The position numbers were made by a program, and so were the translations under genes. This document shows, one piece after another, positions 52,076 through 60,861 of a DNA stretch of 64,000 nt. Where the stretch lies: contig JBBDML010000016.1 of NCBI GenBank assembly GCA_040878345.1, positions 1 to 64,000 of the forward strand. Direction: 5' to 3'. Under the pieces are notes generated by a model. That model saw only the letters and a list, made by a program, of their open reading frames with translations, did no database searches and was not told where the DNA came from. The stretch is from ZC4RG35 sp040878345 (GTDB lineage Bacteria > Actinomycetota > Acidimicrobiia > Spongiisociales > ZC4RG35). Positions within the stretch are counted from its first letter, which is position 1. Every line of letters begins with the position of its first letter.

Positions 52076-52538
52076 TGTGATGCATCACGATGGAACGGGC
52101 CGCAAACCCTCCTGCCTCGAAGAAGTTCTTGGCCAATCGATGACCGGGGAGCACATGAGCGTCGAACTTCGAGATCCCGCGCTCCCGCAGCAGCTCCATA
52201 ACCCGATCCCTCATCGTCTCCCCCACCGCCACTTCCCGTGCGTCCTGCTCCACATAGATCAGCCTGATCACCCCGATCTGCTCGGTGCCGGCCTGGGCCA
52301 ACATGTCCTCCACCCTGGCGAGGATGAACCCGAGGGGAACGCCGTCGATCCTCCCGATCAGAAGCAGTGTGTCGGGGTCTTCCAGTGCGCTCCGGAAAGC
52401 GTCGGTCAACGGCTCATCTAGCGCGTCCGCCAGAGGCCACATCGGGTGGAGCCCCCGCATCTCGTCTTCGAGACCGCGGTAGAGCCGTTCGAGGTCCGGG
52501 ACGTCGTCGACGGTGGCCACGGTGGCCTCGAGGTTCAC
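52062..52538 (-). CDS. GNAT-family N-acetyltransferase
   Basis: A 158-residue protein with a GNAT pattern: LLIGRIDGVPLGFILARV, then IRLIYVEQDAREVAVGETMRDRVMELLRERGISKFDAHV, and NFFEAGGFAARSIVMHH near the C-terminus. GTG 52538 overlaps the mannosyltransferase stop (GTGA). The upstream in-frame opening has no coding character. The acceptor is unknown. Confidence 0.8.
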   Translation of the reverse strand: MNLEATVATVDDVPDLERLYRGLEDEMRGLHPMWPLADALDEPLTDAFRSALEDPDTLLLIGRIDGVPLGFILARVEDMLAQAGTEQIGVIRLIYVEQDAREVAVGETMRDRVMELLRERGISKFDAHVLPGHRLAKNFFEAGGFAARSIVMHHNDRR

Positions 52539-53269
52539 GAGCCGGCCAAACGGACCGATGGGCGAAGGCGGCTCAGCCCCCACACCGTGACCAGCCACAT
52601 CGCCTCGATCACGATCCTCATCCCCATCTTCGACTTCCCCCGTGTCCGGTCTTTGAAGCTGATCGGCACCTCCGCAACCTTGAAGCCATTCTGATGCGCC
52701 CGCCAGGCCATCTCGACCTGGAACCCGTACCCGGTGGCCCGGGCCTGGCGGTACGGGAGCCTGGACAGGGCATCGGCCCGGAATGCTCGAAACCCGGCGG
52801 TGGCGTCTCGGGTTGGGATGCCGAGCATGAGTCTGGCGTAGAGGTTCCCCGCCCTCGAGATGAGTCGCCGTGGCAGGGGCCAATCCGGGGTGGAGCCACC
52901 TTCGACGTATCTCGACCCGATCGCCACATCGGCACCTTGGGCTATGGCGTCGACCAGGCGGGGCAGGTCGGACGGGTCGTGGGAGAAATCTGCGTCCATC
53001 TCGACGATGACCTCCACATCACCCGTGAGGAGTCGATCGAAGGCGGCGGCGTAGGCCGGGCCCAGGCCCTCCTTGGCCTGGCGGTGCATGACCTCGATCA
53101 GGGGATTGGCCGCGGCGAGGGCGTCGGCGAGGGCGCCGGTCCCGTCGGGTGAGTTGTCGTCGACGATCAGCAACCGATAACCATGATCGGTGACGGCCGT
53201 TCCGAGGTCGGCGAGGTTCTCGCGCTCGTTGTATGTCGGTACGACGACCGTTACCTGGTCAGGCGACAC
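52535..53269 (-). CDS. Polyprenol monophosphomannose synthase (GT2)
   Basis: A 244-residue family 2 glycosyltransferase. It shows VVVPTYNERENLADL, LLIVDDNSPDGTGALAD, VIVEMDADFSHDPSDLPRLV (DxD metal site), VIGSRYVEGG-like, and RDATAGFRAFR. This matches the dolichol-phosphate mannose synthase Ppm1 domain that supplies mannose for lipoglycans and O-mannosylation. It has no Lnt-type acyltransferase domain. It overlaps the DUF4193 gene by 11 bases. Confidence 0.9.
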   Translation of the reverse strand: MSPDQVTVVVPTYNERENLADLGTAVTDHGYRLLIVDDNSPDGTGALADALAAANPLIEVMHRQAKEGLGPAYAAAFDRLLTGDVEVIVEMDADFSHDPSDLPRLVDAIAQGADVAIGSRYVEGGSTPDWPLPRRLISRAGNLYARLMLGIPTRDATAGFRAFRADALSRLPYRQARATGYGFQVEMAWRAHQNGFKVAEVPISFKDRTRGKSKMGMRIVIEAMWLVTVWGLSRLRPSVRLAGS

Positions 53270-53744
53270 AGTCCTGGCAGATCATCTTGCGCTTGTTGGC
53301 CAGCTGGCTGGTCCGCTTGACCATGAAGCACGATTGGCAGACGAACTCGTCGGATTTCTGGACCTGGGCATCGACGTTCATGGTGAGCTCGGCGCGTCGC
53401 ATCGCCCTCAGCTCCTCGACCTCGTCGACCAGCATGGCCTCGTTCGCTTCATCTTCGAGGAGTTGCAGCTCCTGGTTCTCCAGCTCTTCGAGGGCATCGG
53501 CTGTCTCCTCGTCGTGCTGCTCCTCGTCGTCTTCGTCGAACTCGGCGTCGTCTTCGTCATCCTCGAACTCGTCCTCGGCAATGGGTTCTTCTACTACCTC
53601 GACGGCATCGGCTTCCTCGAGCTCCACTTCCTCGAGGTCGGCTTCGTCCAGTTCCTCGGGGACTTCGACCGCGTCGAGATCGTCGAGGGCCTCGGGGCGC
53701 TCTAGCTCTTCAACCAAGGTTTCTTTGGACTTCTTTGTTGCCAT
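53259..53744 (-). CDS. DUF4193 protein, acidic with C-terminal zinc motif
   Basis: A 161-residue protein. Residues ~10-95 are extremely acidic (mostly Asp/Glu). The C-terminal domain (~100-161) is the DUF4193 core with CQSCFMVKRTSQLANKRKMICQDC, two CxxC pairs that probably bind zinc. DUF4193 is restricted to actinobacteria, and the function is unknown. It overlaps the mannosyltransferase start. Confidence 0.88.
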   Translation of the reverse strand: MATKKSKETLVEELERPEALDDLDAVEVPEELDEADLEEVELEEADAVEVVEEPIAEDEFEDDEDDAEFDEDDEEQHDEETADALEELENQELQLLEDEANEAMLVDEVEELRAMRRAELTMNVDAQVQKSDEFVCQSCFMVKRTSQLANKRKMICQDCVA

Positions 53745-53792
53745 CTCGATGGTTTCAGGGGTGGGCGGCGCAGGAGTATATGACCGATCAGG

Positions 53793-54677
53793 TCAGATCT
53801 TCAGCCGTATCGCGGCGGGCACAACCCGACCGGCCACGGGTGTATTCCCGACCAGATCGCCGTCGGCTTCGAGGGGCCACGACCGGTCGGCCTCGATCTT
53901 GAACTCGGCGGCGCTGAACCTCCGCACGGATCGGTCGGAGAGATGAGTCCCCTTGATCAGCTTCGGTACCAGGGCGGGCGCCTGACGCTTTCGGGCGCTG
54001 ATCACCTGAATGTCGATGACACCGTCCATCAGAGTGGCCCTCGGCGCCACGTTCCAGCCCCCGGCGAAGAATTGGGCGTTGGCCAGGATCACCGCCAGGG
54101 CGTCGGCCTGGTGAGTCCGGCGCTCGGTGGTGACGGTCACGTTGGCCCTGGGGAAGCGGGGCAGTCGAGCGGCGAAGGCAATCGGGTAGCGGGCCGCCCC
54201 GAGCCGCCGGCTGAGACGCACCGAGGTCTCCACCGCCGCTGCCCCAACCCCAACCTGTGCCACGTTGACGAAGTAGCGCAACCCCCACTCCCCCTCGAGG
54301 GTGACCACGTCGATGTCGTAGGTGTCAGCGGAGGCGAGGTGCCGTGCTGCCCCCGCCAGGTCTTGGGGAAGGGCGAAGGTTCGGAGCAGGTCACACCCGG
54401 TGCCTGCCGGAAGGACGCCCAGCGTCGGGGTCTCGCCGAGACCAAGCCCCAACAGCGAGTTCACCGCCAGGTTCACCGTGCCGTCCCCACCGGCCACCGC
54501 GAAATGGGTCATACCGGCGATGGCTGCTTGGCGGAGGGCATCCTCTGTCTCGGCCGTGCTGGCCGGCACCACCATCTCATGATCGACACCGGCTGCGTCC
54601 AGGGCTTGGCGCACCGCGTCGGGGCCGGTTGGCGAGGATCCCGCGGATCGGTTGACCAGGACCAGCCACTTGGGCAT
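53793..54677 (-). CDS. Diacylglycerol/lipid kinase family protein
   Basis: A 294-residue DAGK_cat protein. It contains LVLVNRSAGS, the nucleotide loop VAGGDGTVNLAVNSLL, and LPAGTGCDLLRTFALPQD. The C-terminal half is the beta-rich domain with VILANAQFFAGGWNVAPRATLMDGVID. It could phosphorylate diacylglycerol or another lipid. ATG 54677 overlaps the helicase stop by one base. Confidence 0.9.
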   Translation of the reverse strand: MPKWLVLVNRSAGSSPTGPDAVRQALDAAGVDHEMVVPASTAETEDALRQAAIAGMTHFAVAGGDGTVNLAVNSLLGLGLGETPTLGVLPAGTGCDLLRTFALPQDLAGAARHLASADTYDIDVVTLEGEWGLRYFVNVAQVGVGAAAVETSVRLSRRLGAARYPIAFAARLPRFPRANVTVTTERRTHQADALAVILANAQFFAGGWNVAPRATLMDGVIDIQVISARKRQAPALVPKLIKGTHLSDRSVRRFSAAEFKIEADRSWPLEADGDLVGNTPVAGRVVPAAIRLKI

Positions 54678-57223
54678 CAGCCCACCCCCTGGGCGGCAAC
54701 CACCCCTCGATCGACGTCCCGGAGGGCGATGGCCGCCTCCTCGGACAACTCCGAGATCCCGTCTCGAAGCTGGCGAAGCAAGTCCACCAGTTGGCGCGAC
54801 ACTCTGACGAAATCACCAGGTGCCATCCCCTTGGTGGGGAGGGCTTCGAACTCGGTGCCCGACGCCCATAGATAGGCGAGGAGCCCAAAGCCAGGATCCG
54901 GTCTGCGGGTGGGGGTGAGCCGGCCCACTCGCTCCGATCTCGTCAGGTCGCCCCAAAGCCTCTCGACCTCCTCCCAGCGGCGATGAAGCTCCTGGGTCGG
55001 CCATTCTGGGGGAGATGCCTGGTCGGTCCGCGGCTCGTAGACGAACGCCGAGAGCAATGCTGCCACCTCGGCCGGTTCGAGACCGTAGAGCACGCCATGC
55101 TCGATGGCCTCCGCCAGCAACAGGTCCGACTCGTTGTAGATCCGGCGCAGCCGTTCGCCACGGGGTGTGAGCTTCCAACCGTCCGAGTAGTCGAGCTCTT
55201 CGAGGAGAGCTTGGATCACCTTGAACTCCTCCACCAGTCCATGCCCCCCGCTGCGCTGGAGGGCCAGATGCTGCTCCAGCCGCCGTTGGATCCGTTGGGC
55301 TCGTCGCAAGGCAGCCAGGTGTCTCGAAGCATCCGGGCAGTCGGCCACGGGGTGCTTGACCAGCATGTGCGTCTGCGGGGAGCGGTCCGACCTGCGTGGA
55401 GGCACCTTGCGCAGCTGACGGAGGGTCTCCTGGACGAACCGGCGGTCCCGGGGTTTGAAAGGCGTCGGCAGGGTCACGGTTCCCACCTTCTGACTGGCGG
55501 CCGTGATGTCCTTGAAGCCGATGGTCATCACACGACCCGAGGTGGAGAGCACCAGATATCGAATCCCGTCGTCCTTTCGAGCCAATCGCCGAAGGACTGC
55601 GTATCGGCCGTCGCGTGGCCCCCCGACGACCTCCACCACCTCTCCCGCTCCCAGACCGGCGGCTATCCCGTCGTTGTGACGCTTCGGCGCCAGGGCCTCG
55701 ATCAGGGCCAGGTACTCCTCGACACTCCCCCGCTCACATCGGGCCAGCTCCTCCTCATGGGCGAGTTGATGCTCCAGTGCCTCGATGGTGCCGGCGGCCC
55801 CACTGATCTCACCTTCCCGCTGGAAGGCGGCGAACGACGCCTCGAGCAGCGACTCGGCTTCCTCCTGGGGGTAGTTGGCGATCAGGTTGGCCGTCATGTT
55901 GTAGGTCGGGCGGAAGCTCGACTTGAGCTCGTGGGCGCCGAGTGAGGCGATCTCGGTGACCTGATTGAATCGGACGAAGGGCGAGTGGAGGACAACTCCG
56001 AAACCTTCGACATCGATCCCGCGCCGCCCCGCCCTACCGGTGAGTTGTGTGTAGTCACCAGGCCTGAGCATCTCATGGCTCTCGCCGTTGAACTTGGACA
56101 GCGACTCGAGGACCACCGAGCGTGCCGGCATGTTGATCCCGAGCGCCAGAGTCTCGGTGGCGAACACCACCTTGAGAAGCCCAAGCTCGAAGAGCTCCTC
56201 CACGGTCTCCTTGAAGGCGGGCACCAGACCGGCATGATGGGCGGCCACCCCTACTTCGAGGCCAGTGATCCAACGGTCATAACCCAACACCTCGAGATCG
56301 GCCTCGTTGAGGTGGCCGGTTCGCTCCGCGGCGATGTCACGTATCGATTCGCGCTCCTCCCGGTTGGTCAACCTCGCCCCGGAATCGATGAGACGCAGCG
56401 CCGCCGCGTCGCAACCAGAGCGGGAGAAGATGAAGTAGATGGCCGGGAGCATGTCCTCGACGGCGAGGCGCTCGATGGTCTCGGTGCGGTTGGGGGTCTT
56501 GAATCTCCTTCGGGTTCCCCGCTCCAGTCCCAGCATGTGCTCGATCCGGGGGTTGGGCCGGCTCCTCCCGTCACGACGAGCGAACGTGGGCAAGAGGTGG
56601 AGGGTCTGGGACCCCATTCGGTCCTTCACCATGTACATGGACTCGAGAGGTACCGGCCGGTGGTCGGTGGCGATGAGGCTGGTGGGACCACGGCGCTCAC
56701 CGATCCAGCTTGCGAACTGCTCGTTGTTGGAAATGGTGGCCGAGAGACAGACGAACTGGATGTGGGCCGGGCAATGGATGATCACCTCCTCCCAGGCCGC
56801 CCCGCGGGCCCTGTCCTGGAGGTAATGGGCCTCATCCAGGACCACCAGCCCCACGTCGGAGAGGTAGTCCGGGTCGGCATAGATCATGTTCCGAAGGACC
56901 TCGAGGGTGGCCACGATGAGCCGGGCGCCCGGGTTGATCACGTTGTCACCGGTGAGGAGCCCCACCTCCCGCTCCCCGTGGGCCGCGGCGAAGTCGGCGT
57001 ACTTCTGATTGGAGAGTGCCTTGATCGGGGTGGTGTAGAACGCCCGTCTCCCTCGTTCCAGGGCGAGATGGATCGCCGCCTCGGCGACCAGGGTCTTCCC
57101 CGACCCGGTGGGGGCGGTCACCACCACCGACAGCCCGGCGGTTATGGCGTTGGCCGCCTCCAACTGGAATGGATCCGGCTCGAAGTCGAACCGGTTCCAG
57201 AACCCGGCGAGCGGGCCGGTCAC
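54677..57223 (-). CDS. helY: Ski2-like DEAD/DEAH RNA helicase (HelY type)
   Basis: An 848-residue superfamily 2 helicase. Walker A is TAPTGSGKT, motif Ia TTPIKALSNQKY, DEAH box LDEAHYLQD, motif III LSATISN, then the C-terminal RecA domain with the hallmark FATETLALGINMPARSVV and QLTGRAGRRGID. A DSHCT-type C-terminal domain follows (PPEWPTQELHRRWEEVERLWGDL). Start GTG 57223 makes a GTGA overlap with tatC. The open frame upstream is out-of-register tatC/tatA sequence. It is the mycobacterial HelY arrangement. Confidence 0.92.
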   Translation of the reverse strand: MTGPLAGFWNRFDFEPDPFQLEAANAITAGLSVVVTAPTGSGKTLVAEAAIHLALERGRRAFYTTPIKALSNQKYADFAAAHGEREVGLLTGDNVINPGARLIVATLEVLRNMIYADPDYLSDVGLVVLDEAHYLQDRARGAAWEEVIIHCPAHIQFVCLSATISNNEQFASWIGERRGPTSLIATDHRPVPLESMYMVKDRMGSQTLHLLPTFARRDGRSRPNPRIEHMLGLERGTRRRFKTPNRTETIERLAVEDMLPAIYFIFSRSGCDAAALRLIDSGARLTNREERESIRDIAAERTGHLNEADLEVLGYDRWITGLEVGVAAHHAGLVPAFKETVEELFELGLLKVVFATETLALGINMPARSVVLESLSKFNGESHEMLRPGDYTQLTGRAGRRGIDVEGFGVVLHSPFVRFNQVTEIASLGAHELKSSFRPTYNMTANLIANYPQEEAESLLEASFAAFQREGEISGAAGTIEALEHQLAHEEELARCERGSVEEYLALIEALAPKRHNDGIAAGLGAGEVVEVVGGPRDGRYAVLRRLARKDDGIRYLVLSTSGRVMTIGFKDITAASQKVGTVTLPTPFKPRDRRFVQETLRQLRKVPPRRSDRSPQTHMLVKHPVADCPDASRHLAALRRAQRIQRRLEQHLALQRSGGHGLVEEFKVIQALLEELDYSDGWKLTPRGERLRRIYNESDLLLAEAIEHGVLYGLEPAEVAALLSAFVYEPRTDQASPPEWPTQELHRRWEEVERLWGDLTRSERVGRLTPTRRPDPGFGLLAYLWASGTEFEALPTKGMAPGDFVRVSRQLVDLLRQLRDGISELSEEAAIALRDVDRGVVAAQGVG

Positions 57224-57933
57224 TTCTTCAACAGGAGTCGAACCAGCCAATAGGTCATCTCGTACATCAGGTACAGCGGTGCCGCCAGCACGAGCAGAGT
57301 GAAGGCATCCCCGCTGGGGGTTATCAGGGCGGCGCCGATGACGACCAGCAGCAACGCCCAACGCCTGGCTTTCGCCAGTTGCTCGGATGTGACGACACCC
57401 GCCGCCGCCGCGGCAAACAGGAACACCGGATAGAGGAAGGCGATCCCAAAGGCGAGGAGGAATCGAAGGGAGAACGAATAGTACTCGGCGATGCGAAGGT
57501 CGGTCTGGACCCCGGGGAGGAGCCCGAGGAGAAACTCGAGGCCCCGGGGTAGCGACCAGTACCCGAAGACCACACCTCCCATGAACAGGACGACCATGGC
57601 GGCCACGACGGGGAAGGCCCACCTGCGCTCCTTGAAAGTGAGAGCCGGGTTGATGAAGGCCCAGAGCTGATAGAGGACCACTGGGCTGGCCAGCACGAAA
57701 CCGCCGAAGAGGCCGATCCGCATCAGCACCCCCCATTGCTCGGTGGCTCCGAATGTCTGGAAGGTGGAGTCGGGTGCCGCGGCATGGAACGGCGCTTCGA
57801 GGATGGTCCGGATCTGATCGACGAAGGCAAAAGCGATGACTCCGCCCACCAGGACCCCGATTGCGATCTTCAAGATCCTCCATCGGAGCTCTTCGAGATG
57901 GCCGAGTATCGACTGCGGCTTGTCCCCCGTCAC
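57220..57933 (-). CDS. tatC: Twin-arginine translocase subunit TatC
   Basis: A 237-residue six-helix membrane protein. The start ILGHLEELRWRILKIAIGVLVGGVIAF, and later SPVVLYQLWAFINPALTFKERRWAFPVV, are canonical. An NYL-like helix pattern and C-terminal ALITPSGDAFTLLVLAAPLYLMYEMTYW complete it. It recognises twin-arginine signals. It overlaps tatA (4 bases). Confidence 0.95.
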   Translation of the reverse strand: MTGDKPQSILGHLEELRWRILKIAIGVLVGGVIAFAFVDQIRTILEAPFHAAAPDSTFQTFGATEQWGVLMRIGLFGGFVLASPVVLYQLWAFINPALTFKERRWAFPVVAAMVVLFMGGVVFGYWSLPRGLEFLLGLLPGVQTDLRIAEYYSFSLRFLLAFGIAFLYPVFLFAAAAAGVVTSEQLAKARRWALLLVVIGAALITPSGDAFTLLVLAAPLYLMYEMTYWLVRLLLKK

Positions 57934-58283
57934 TCGTCATCCTCGGCGGCGGCCTTTTCGATCTGCTCCAGATCGGCCATGGCGTCTTCGGGTGTCGGCC
58001 CTGAGACCGGTTTGGGGCCGGTCCACTCGTACTTCTTGGGGTCGACCGAATCGAGGGTTTCTTTGAGGTCCTTGCGGATCTCCTTGACCGGATCGGTGAC
58101 CTCTTTGGCCAGATCACGCACCTGGGCCACCTCGGCCTCCAGGCCCTGGGTTATCTCTCTGGCGGCCGTGCGCAGCTCCGTGGCCCACGATCCCAGTTTT
58201 CGCGCCAACTGGGGCAGACGTTGGGGCCCGAGCACGATGAGCGCCAAGAGGAGGATTATGAGAATCTCGCCGCCTTGCAGCAT
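57930..58283 (-). CDS. tatA: TatA/TatB-type translocase subunit
   Basis: A 117-residue protein. The N-terminal helix GEILIILLLALIVLGPQRLPQLARKLG has the LGPxxLP hinge typical of TatA/B, followed by an amphipathic helix and a long charged tail. The Gly-Pro-Gln hinge and ~117 length lean toward TatB. It may act with TatC alone. Confidence 0.9.
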   Translation of the reverse strand: MLQGGEILIILLLALIVLGPQRLPQLARKLGSWATELRTAAREITQGLEAEVAQVRDLAKEVTDPVKEIRKDLKETLDSVDPKKYEWTGPKPVSGPTPEDAMADLEQIEKAAAEDDE

Positions 58284-58310
58284 GGAGGCGGATGCTAAAG
58301 GCTGAGAGGG

Positions 58311-58351
58311 GACAAAAGTAGAAGGTGACGACCCCCCGGGTCGTCACCTTC
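58311..58351 (-). terminator. Strong intrinsic terminator
   Basis: A perfect 14-base inverted repeat (58321-58334 and 58338-58351) with a 3-base loop. On the minus strand it is followed by tacttttg, so it terminates the zinc-ribbon gene transcript before tatA. Confidence 0.9.
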
Positions 58352-58411
58352 TCGGCCGCTGGACACCCTGCCCGTGGTGTCCGCTCGATACCCCTACCTA
58401 TCGGCCCGTTG

Positions 58412-58702
58412 TCAGCCGGCCAGAAGACGGAGTGGATCCGGCTCCGTCTCGAGGGCGGCTGCAAACGCTTCGATCTCGTCTTCGGTGATCGGATAAGGAT
58501 TGACTACCTCAAAATGCACGCCTGTCGCCAGGAGCACACTCACCACTCGGGAGTTCGCCGGCCTGCGCTGCTGGTAGGTGCAACTGGGACAGGTGAACCT
58601 GTAGTCACCCTCCCGGCCGTCGGGTCGCAGTTCCAATGCCACGTCATCCGGTGTCAGGTGGATGTCGCCGCATCGGGTGCAAGTTGTCTTGATGGTGGTC
58701 AT
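58412..58702 (-). CDS. Actinobacterial zinc-ribbon protein
   Basis: A 96-residue protein starting at ATG 58702, 7 bases after ggag. The N-terminal half has two Cys pairs, CTRCGD and CPSCTY, ~30 residues apart, forming a zinc ribbon. The C-terminal half is helical (EDEIEAFAAALETE). No function is known. It sits between pafC and the tat genes and ends at a strong terminator. Confidence 0.75.
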   Translation of the reverse strand: MTTIKTTCTRCGDIHLTPDDVALELRPDGREGDYRFTCPSCTYQQRRPANSRVVSVLLATGVHFEVVNPYPITEDEIEAFAAALETEPDPLRLLAG

Positions 58703-58787
58703 GCCATGTCTCCGGTCACCCATAAGTAATGAGGTGATCGGCAGATGGGCCGGTGGACTGAAGCAAGCCCGGGTAGGTCGATAGACC

Positions 58788-59717
58788 CTATGAGTATTTG
58801 GCGATCAGAGCTTGGCCGAGCTCTTTGACCCGTCGAGCCACCTCTGGTCCCTCGACCAGGGTCGCCGTGCCTCCGAGCCTGATCAAGAGACGGGCCGCCA
58901 CCTCAGGGTCCGGCCCCCAGAACCTGATCCGTGTGCCGTCGGGACCCTGTGCCAGCACCTCCACCGGGTAGTACTCGAGAACCCAAGCGGCCCGTGGAGT
59001 GAGGTCGATGACACACCAGACGTCCCCGTCGGAAGGCGAGTACCCGACACCGGGCTCCGGGACCGAGAGGGGGCGAGTGAAGGTGTCCTCCAGGACCTGG
59101 GCGCTCCTGATCCGGTCGACACGAAAGGTCCGCTGCCCATCGACGAGCCGGCAGTGCCCTATCACATACCACCGCCCCATGGTATGGAACACCGCCCATG
59201 GCTCGATGTCACGCTCGGTGGTCTGCTCCTTTCCCACGGAGCGGTAGTTGATCCGGACCACATTGGTCCCGGTCGTCGCATCCCGGAGCTCCTTGACGAG
59301 CTCGGTCTCGTCGAGGACGTCGACCGAGAGCACCGGCCCCGAGTCGGGCACCAACACCTTGGCAAGCTTGCGCACCGCCGACTCCAGTGCCGGGGTGCCC
59401 TCACCCATGTCGATCACGGTCATCCCTGAGGCCAGGAGACCCAAGGCCTCCGTGGGAGTGAGCCGTGGCGCCCGGGTGAAGTAGTCGGCCGCATCGATGA
59501 TGACCTCGTCCTCGTCGATGTAGGCCTCCATAAGGTCGCCGGGCCCGTAGCCGGGGAGGCCGCAGACGAAGACCGTGTCGAGGTCCCTCGACAGCTGCTC
59601 GGGGGTGTAACCGAAACGATCGAGCACTTCGGCCACGTCCGCCGATCGTCGCTCGAGCACATAAGGGATGAGAGCCAGGATCCGGGCCAGCCGCGAGACG
59701 GTGCGGGAGCTGGTCAT
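58788..59717 (-). CDS. pafC: WYL-domain regulator PafC
   Basis: A 309-residue protein: N-terminal winged helix (VSRLARILALIPYVLERRSADVAEVLDRFG), a WYL domain (RINYRSVGKEQTTERDIEPWAVFHTMGRWYVIGHC) and a C-terminal WCX extension. PafB and PafC form the transcriptional activator of the mycobacterial DNA-damage response. It overlaps pafB by ATGA. Confidence 0.92.
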   Translation of the reverse strand: MTSSRTVSRLARILALIPYVLERRSADVAEVLDRFGYTPEQLSRDLDTVFVCGLPGYGPGDLMEAYIDEDEVIIDAADYFTRAPRLTPTEALGLLASGMTVIDMGEGTPALESAVRKLAKVLVPDSGPVLSVDVLDETELVKELRDATTGTNVVRINYRSVGKEQTTERDIEPWAVFHTMGRWYVIGHCRLVDGQRTFRVDRIRSAQVLEDTFTRPLSVPEPGVGYSPSDGDVWCVIDLTPRAAWVLEYYPVEVLAQGPDGTRIRFWGPDPEVAARLLIRLGGTATLVEGPEVARRVKELGQALIAKYS

Positions 59718-60640
59718 GCCACTCCCTTGATGGCAGCCCCCACCCGGTCCCTGACCTCTTGGCGCATCTCCTCAGGGGCGATGATCTCCGCGCCATCGCC
59801 AAAGCTGAGCACCCAGCCGAGGAAGGCGTCGCGGTTGACCACCGGGATTTCCGCCGTCAAGGCCGTCCCCTCTTCAGGCTCCGGGAGGCCCAGCGTGCGA
59901 GCCGCCCACCAAGCCACATCTGCCTCGAACCGGACCGCGGCCTCAGTCCGGTCTCCCGGCCCCGACTCCCAGGGTTGGACATCCATGACCTTTCGGATGT
60001 CGAAGCTCCTCGGCTTCTTGAAGGTGCCCGCTTCCTCCGCCACCTCGAGGTGTTCCATGCGATCGACCCGGAACACCCGCTCTTCGCCGACGGCGGCTCC
60101 CGCCAGGTACCAATGCCCTCTGCGATGAGCGATCCCATACGGCTCGACGGATCGTGGTGAGCCTCGGTAGTCGAACCTGATCCGGCGGCGCCCGGTGACC
60201 GCGGCGAAGAGGTCGCCGAGATCTGAGGCCCCTGGCCCGAGGTCGGCCCCGACCGGCTCCAGCCCGCCGCCCCGCTCGAGGCCACCCAGCTTGAGCAGGG
60301 CGTCGACTCCGAGATGCGCGCCGCCGAGCCGGACCATCCGCGCAGCCAGCGAAAGGGCGGCGCGCTCTTCCTGGGTGAGCCTCGGGTCCTCGATGGCGTA
60401 TTCCTCGGGATCGACGCTGTAGCCGAAGTCGACCTCCCAGACATCGAGGGGTTGTCGCTTCAGGGGGACGCCGAGTCGGCGGAGGACGTCCTTGTCCCGC
60501 TCGAACATACGATGGAAGGCCTCGTCGGTCTGGTCGTCATAGCCTTGGACGGTGTTGCGCACCTCGTCGGCGGTCACCGGGTGCGATGACTCGAGGAGGT
60601 AGATGAGGAGGTTGAGCACCCTCTCCACGACGTTCTGCAT
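59714..60640 (-). CDS. pafB: WYL-domain regulator PafB
   Basis: A 308-residue partner of PafC. The N-terminus is a winged helix (NLLIYLLESSHPVTADEVRNTVQGY), then a WYL domain (RIRFDYRGSPRSVEPYGIAHRRGHWYLAGA) and a WCX domain. It overlaps pafC by four bases. It follows pafA after 221 bases, and both lie in the proteasome cluster. Confidence 0.92.
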   Translation of the reverse strand: MQNVVERVLNLLIYLLESSHPVTADEVRNTVQGYDDQTDEAFHRMFERDKDVLRRLGVPLKRQPLDVWEVDFGYSVDPEEYAIEDPRLTQEERAALSLAARMVRLGGAHLGVDALLKLGGLERGGGLEPVGADLGPGASDLGDLFAAVTGRRRIRFDYRGSPRSVEPYGIAHRRGHWYLAGAAVGEERVFRVDRMEHLEVAEEAGTFKKPRSFDIRKVMDVQPWESGPGDRTEAAVRFEADVAWWAARTLGLPEPEEGTALTAEIPVVNRDAFLGWVLSFGDGAEIIAPEEMRQEVRDRVGAAIKGVA

Positions 60641-60861
60641 GAGACCGATTCTGGTCCTTCCAGGGCCGGAACCGAGTACTTGGTACCTTCAGGGGGCAAG
60701 CGGCCGAAGTCGGCCCCATCCACCCGGCGGCAGCTCCGGCCGACCGGCGTCTGTTTGGCCGAGCTATGACACAGCCTCACCGAGGAGACCGTCGGGGTGA
60801 TCCCCGGCCGGGCGATGAGCTCTATCGAGTGGAGGCAGTCGGCCAAAGTCGGCCGGCAATA
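60641..60861. other. pafA-pafB intergenic region
   Basis: 221 bases without a visible gene. The short motif aagtcggcc recurs near 60706 and 60849 but no clear promoter was identified. Confidence 0.4.

Noticed and set aside
57224..58117. N-terminal extension of the helicase frame by ~298 codons.
   Set aside because: It overlaps tatC and tatA out of frame, has no helicase character, and GTG 57223 gives a normal GTGA overlap.
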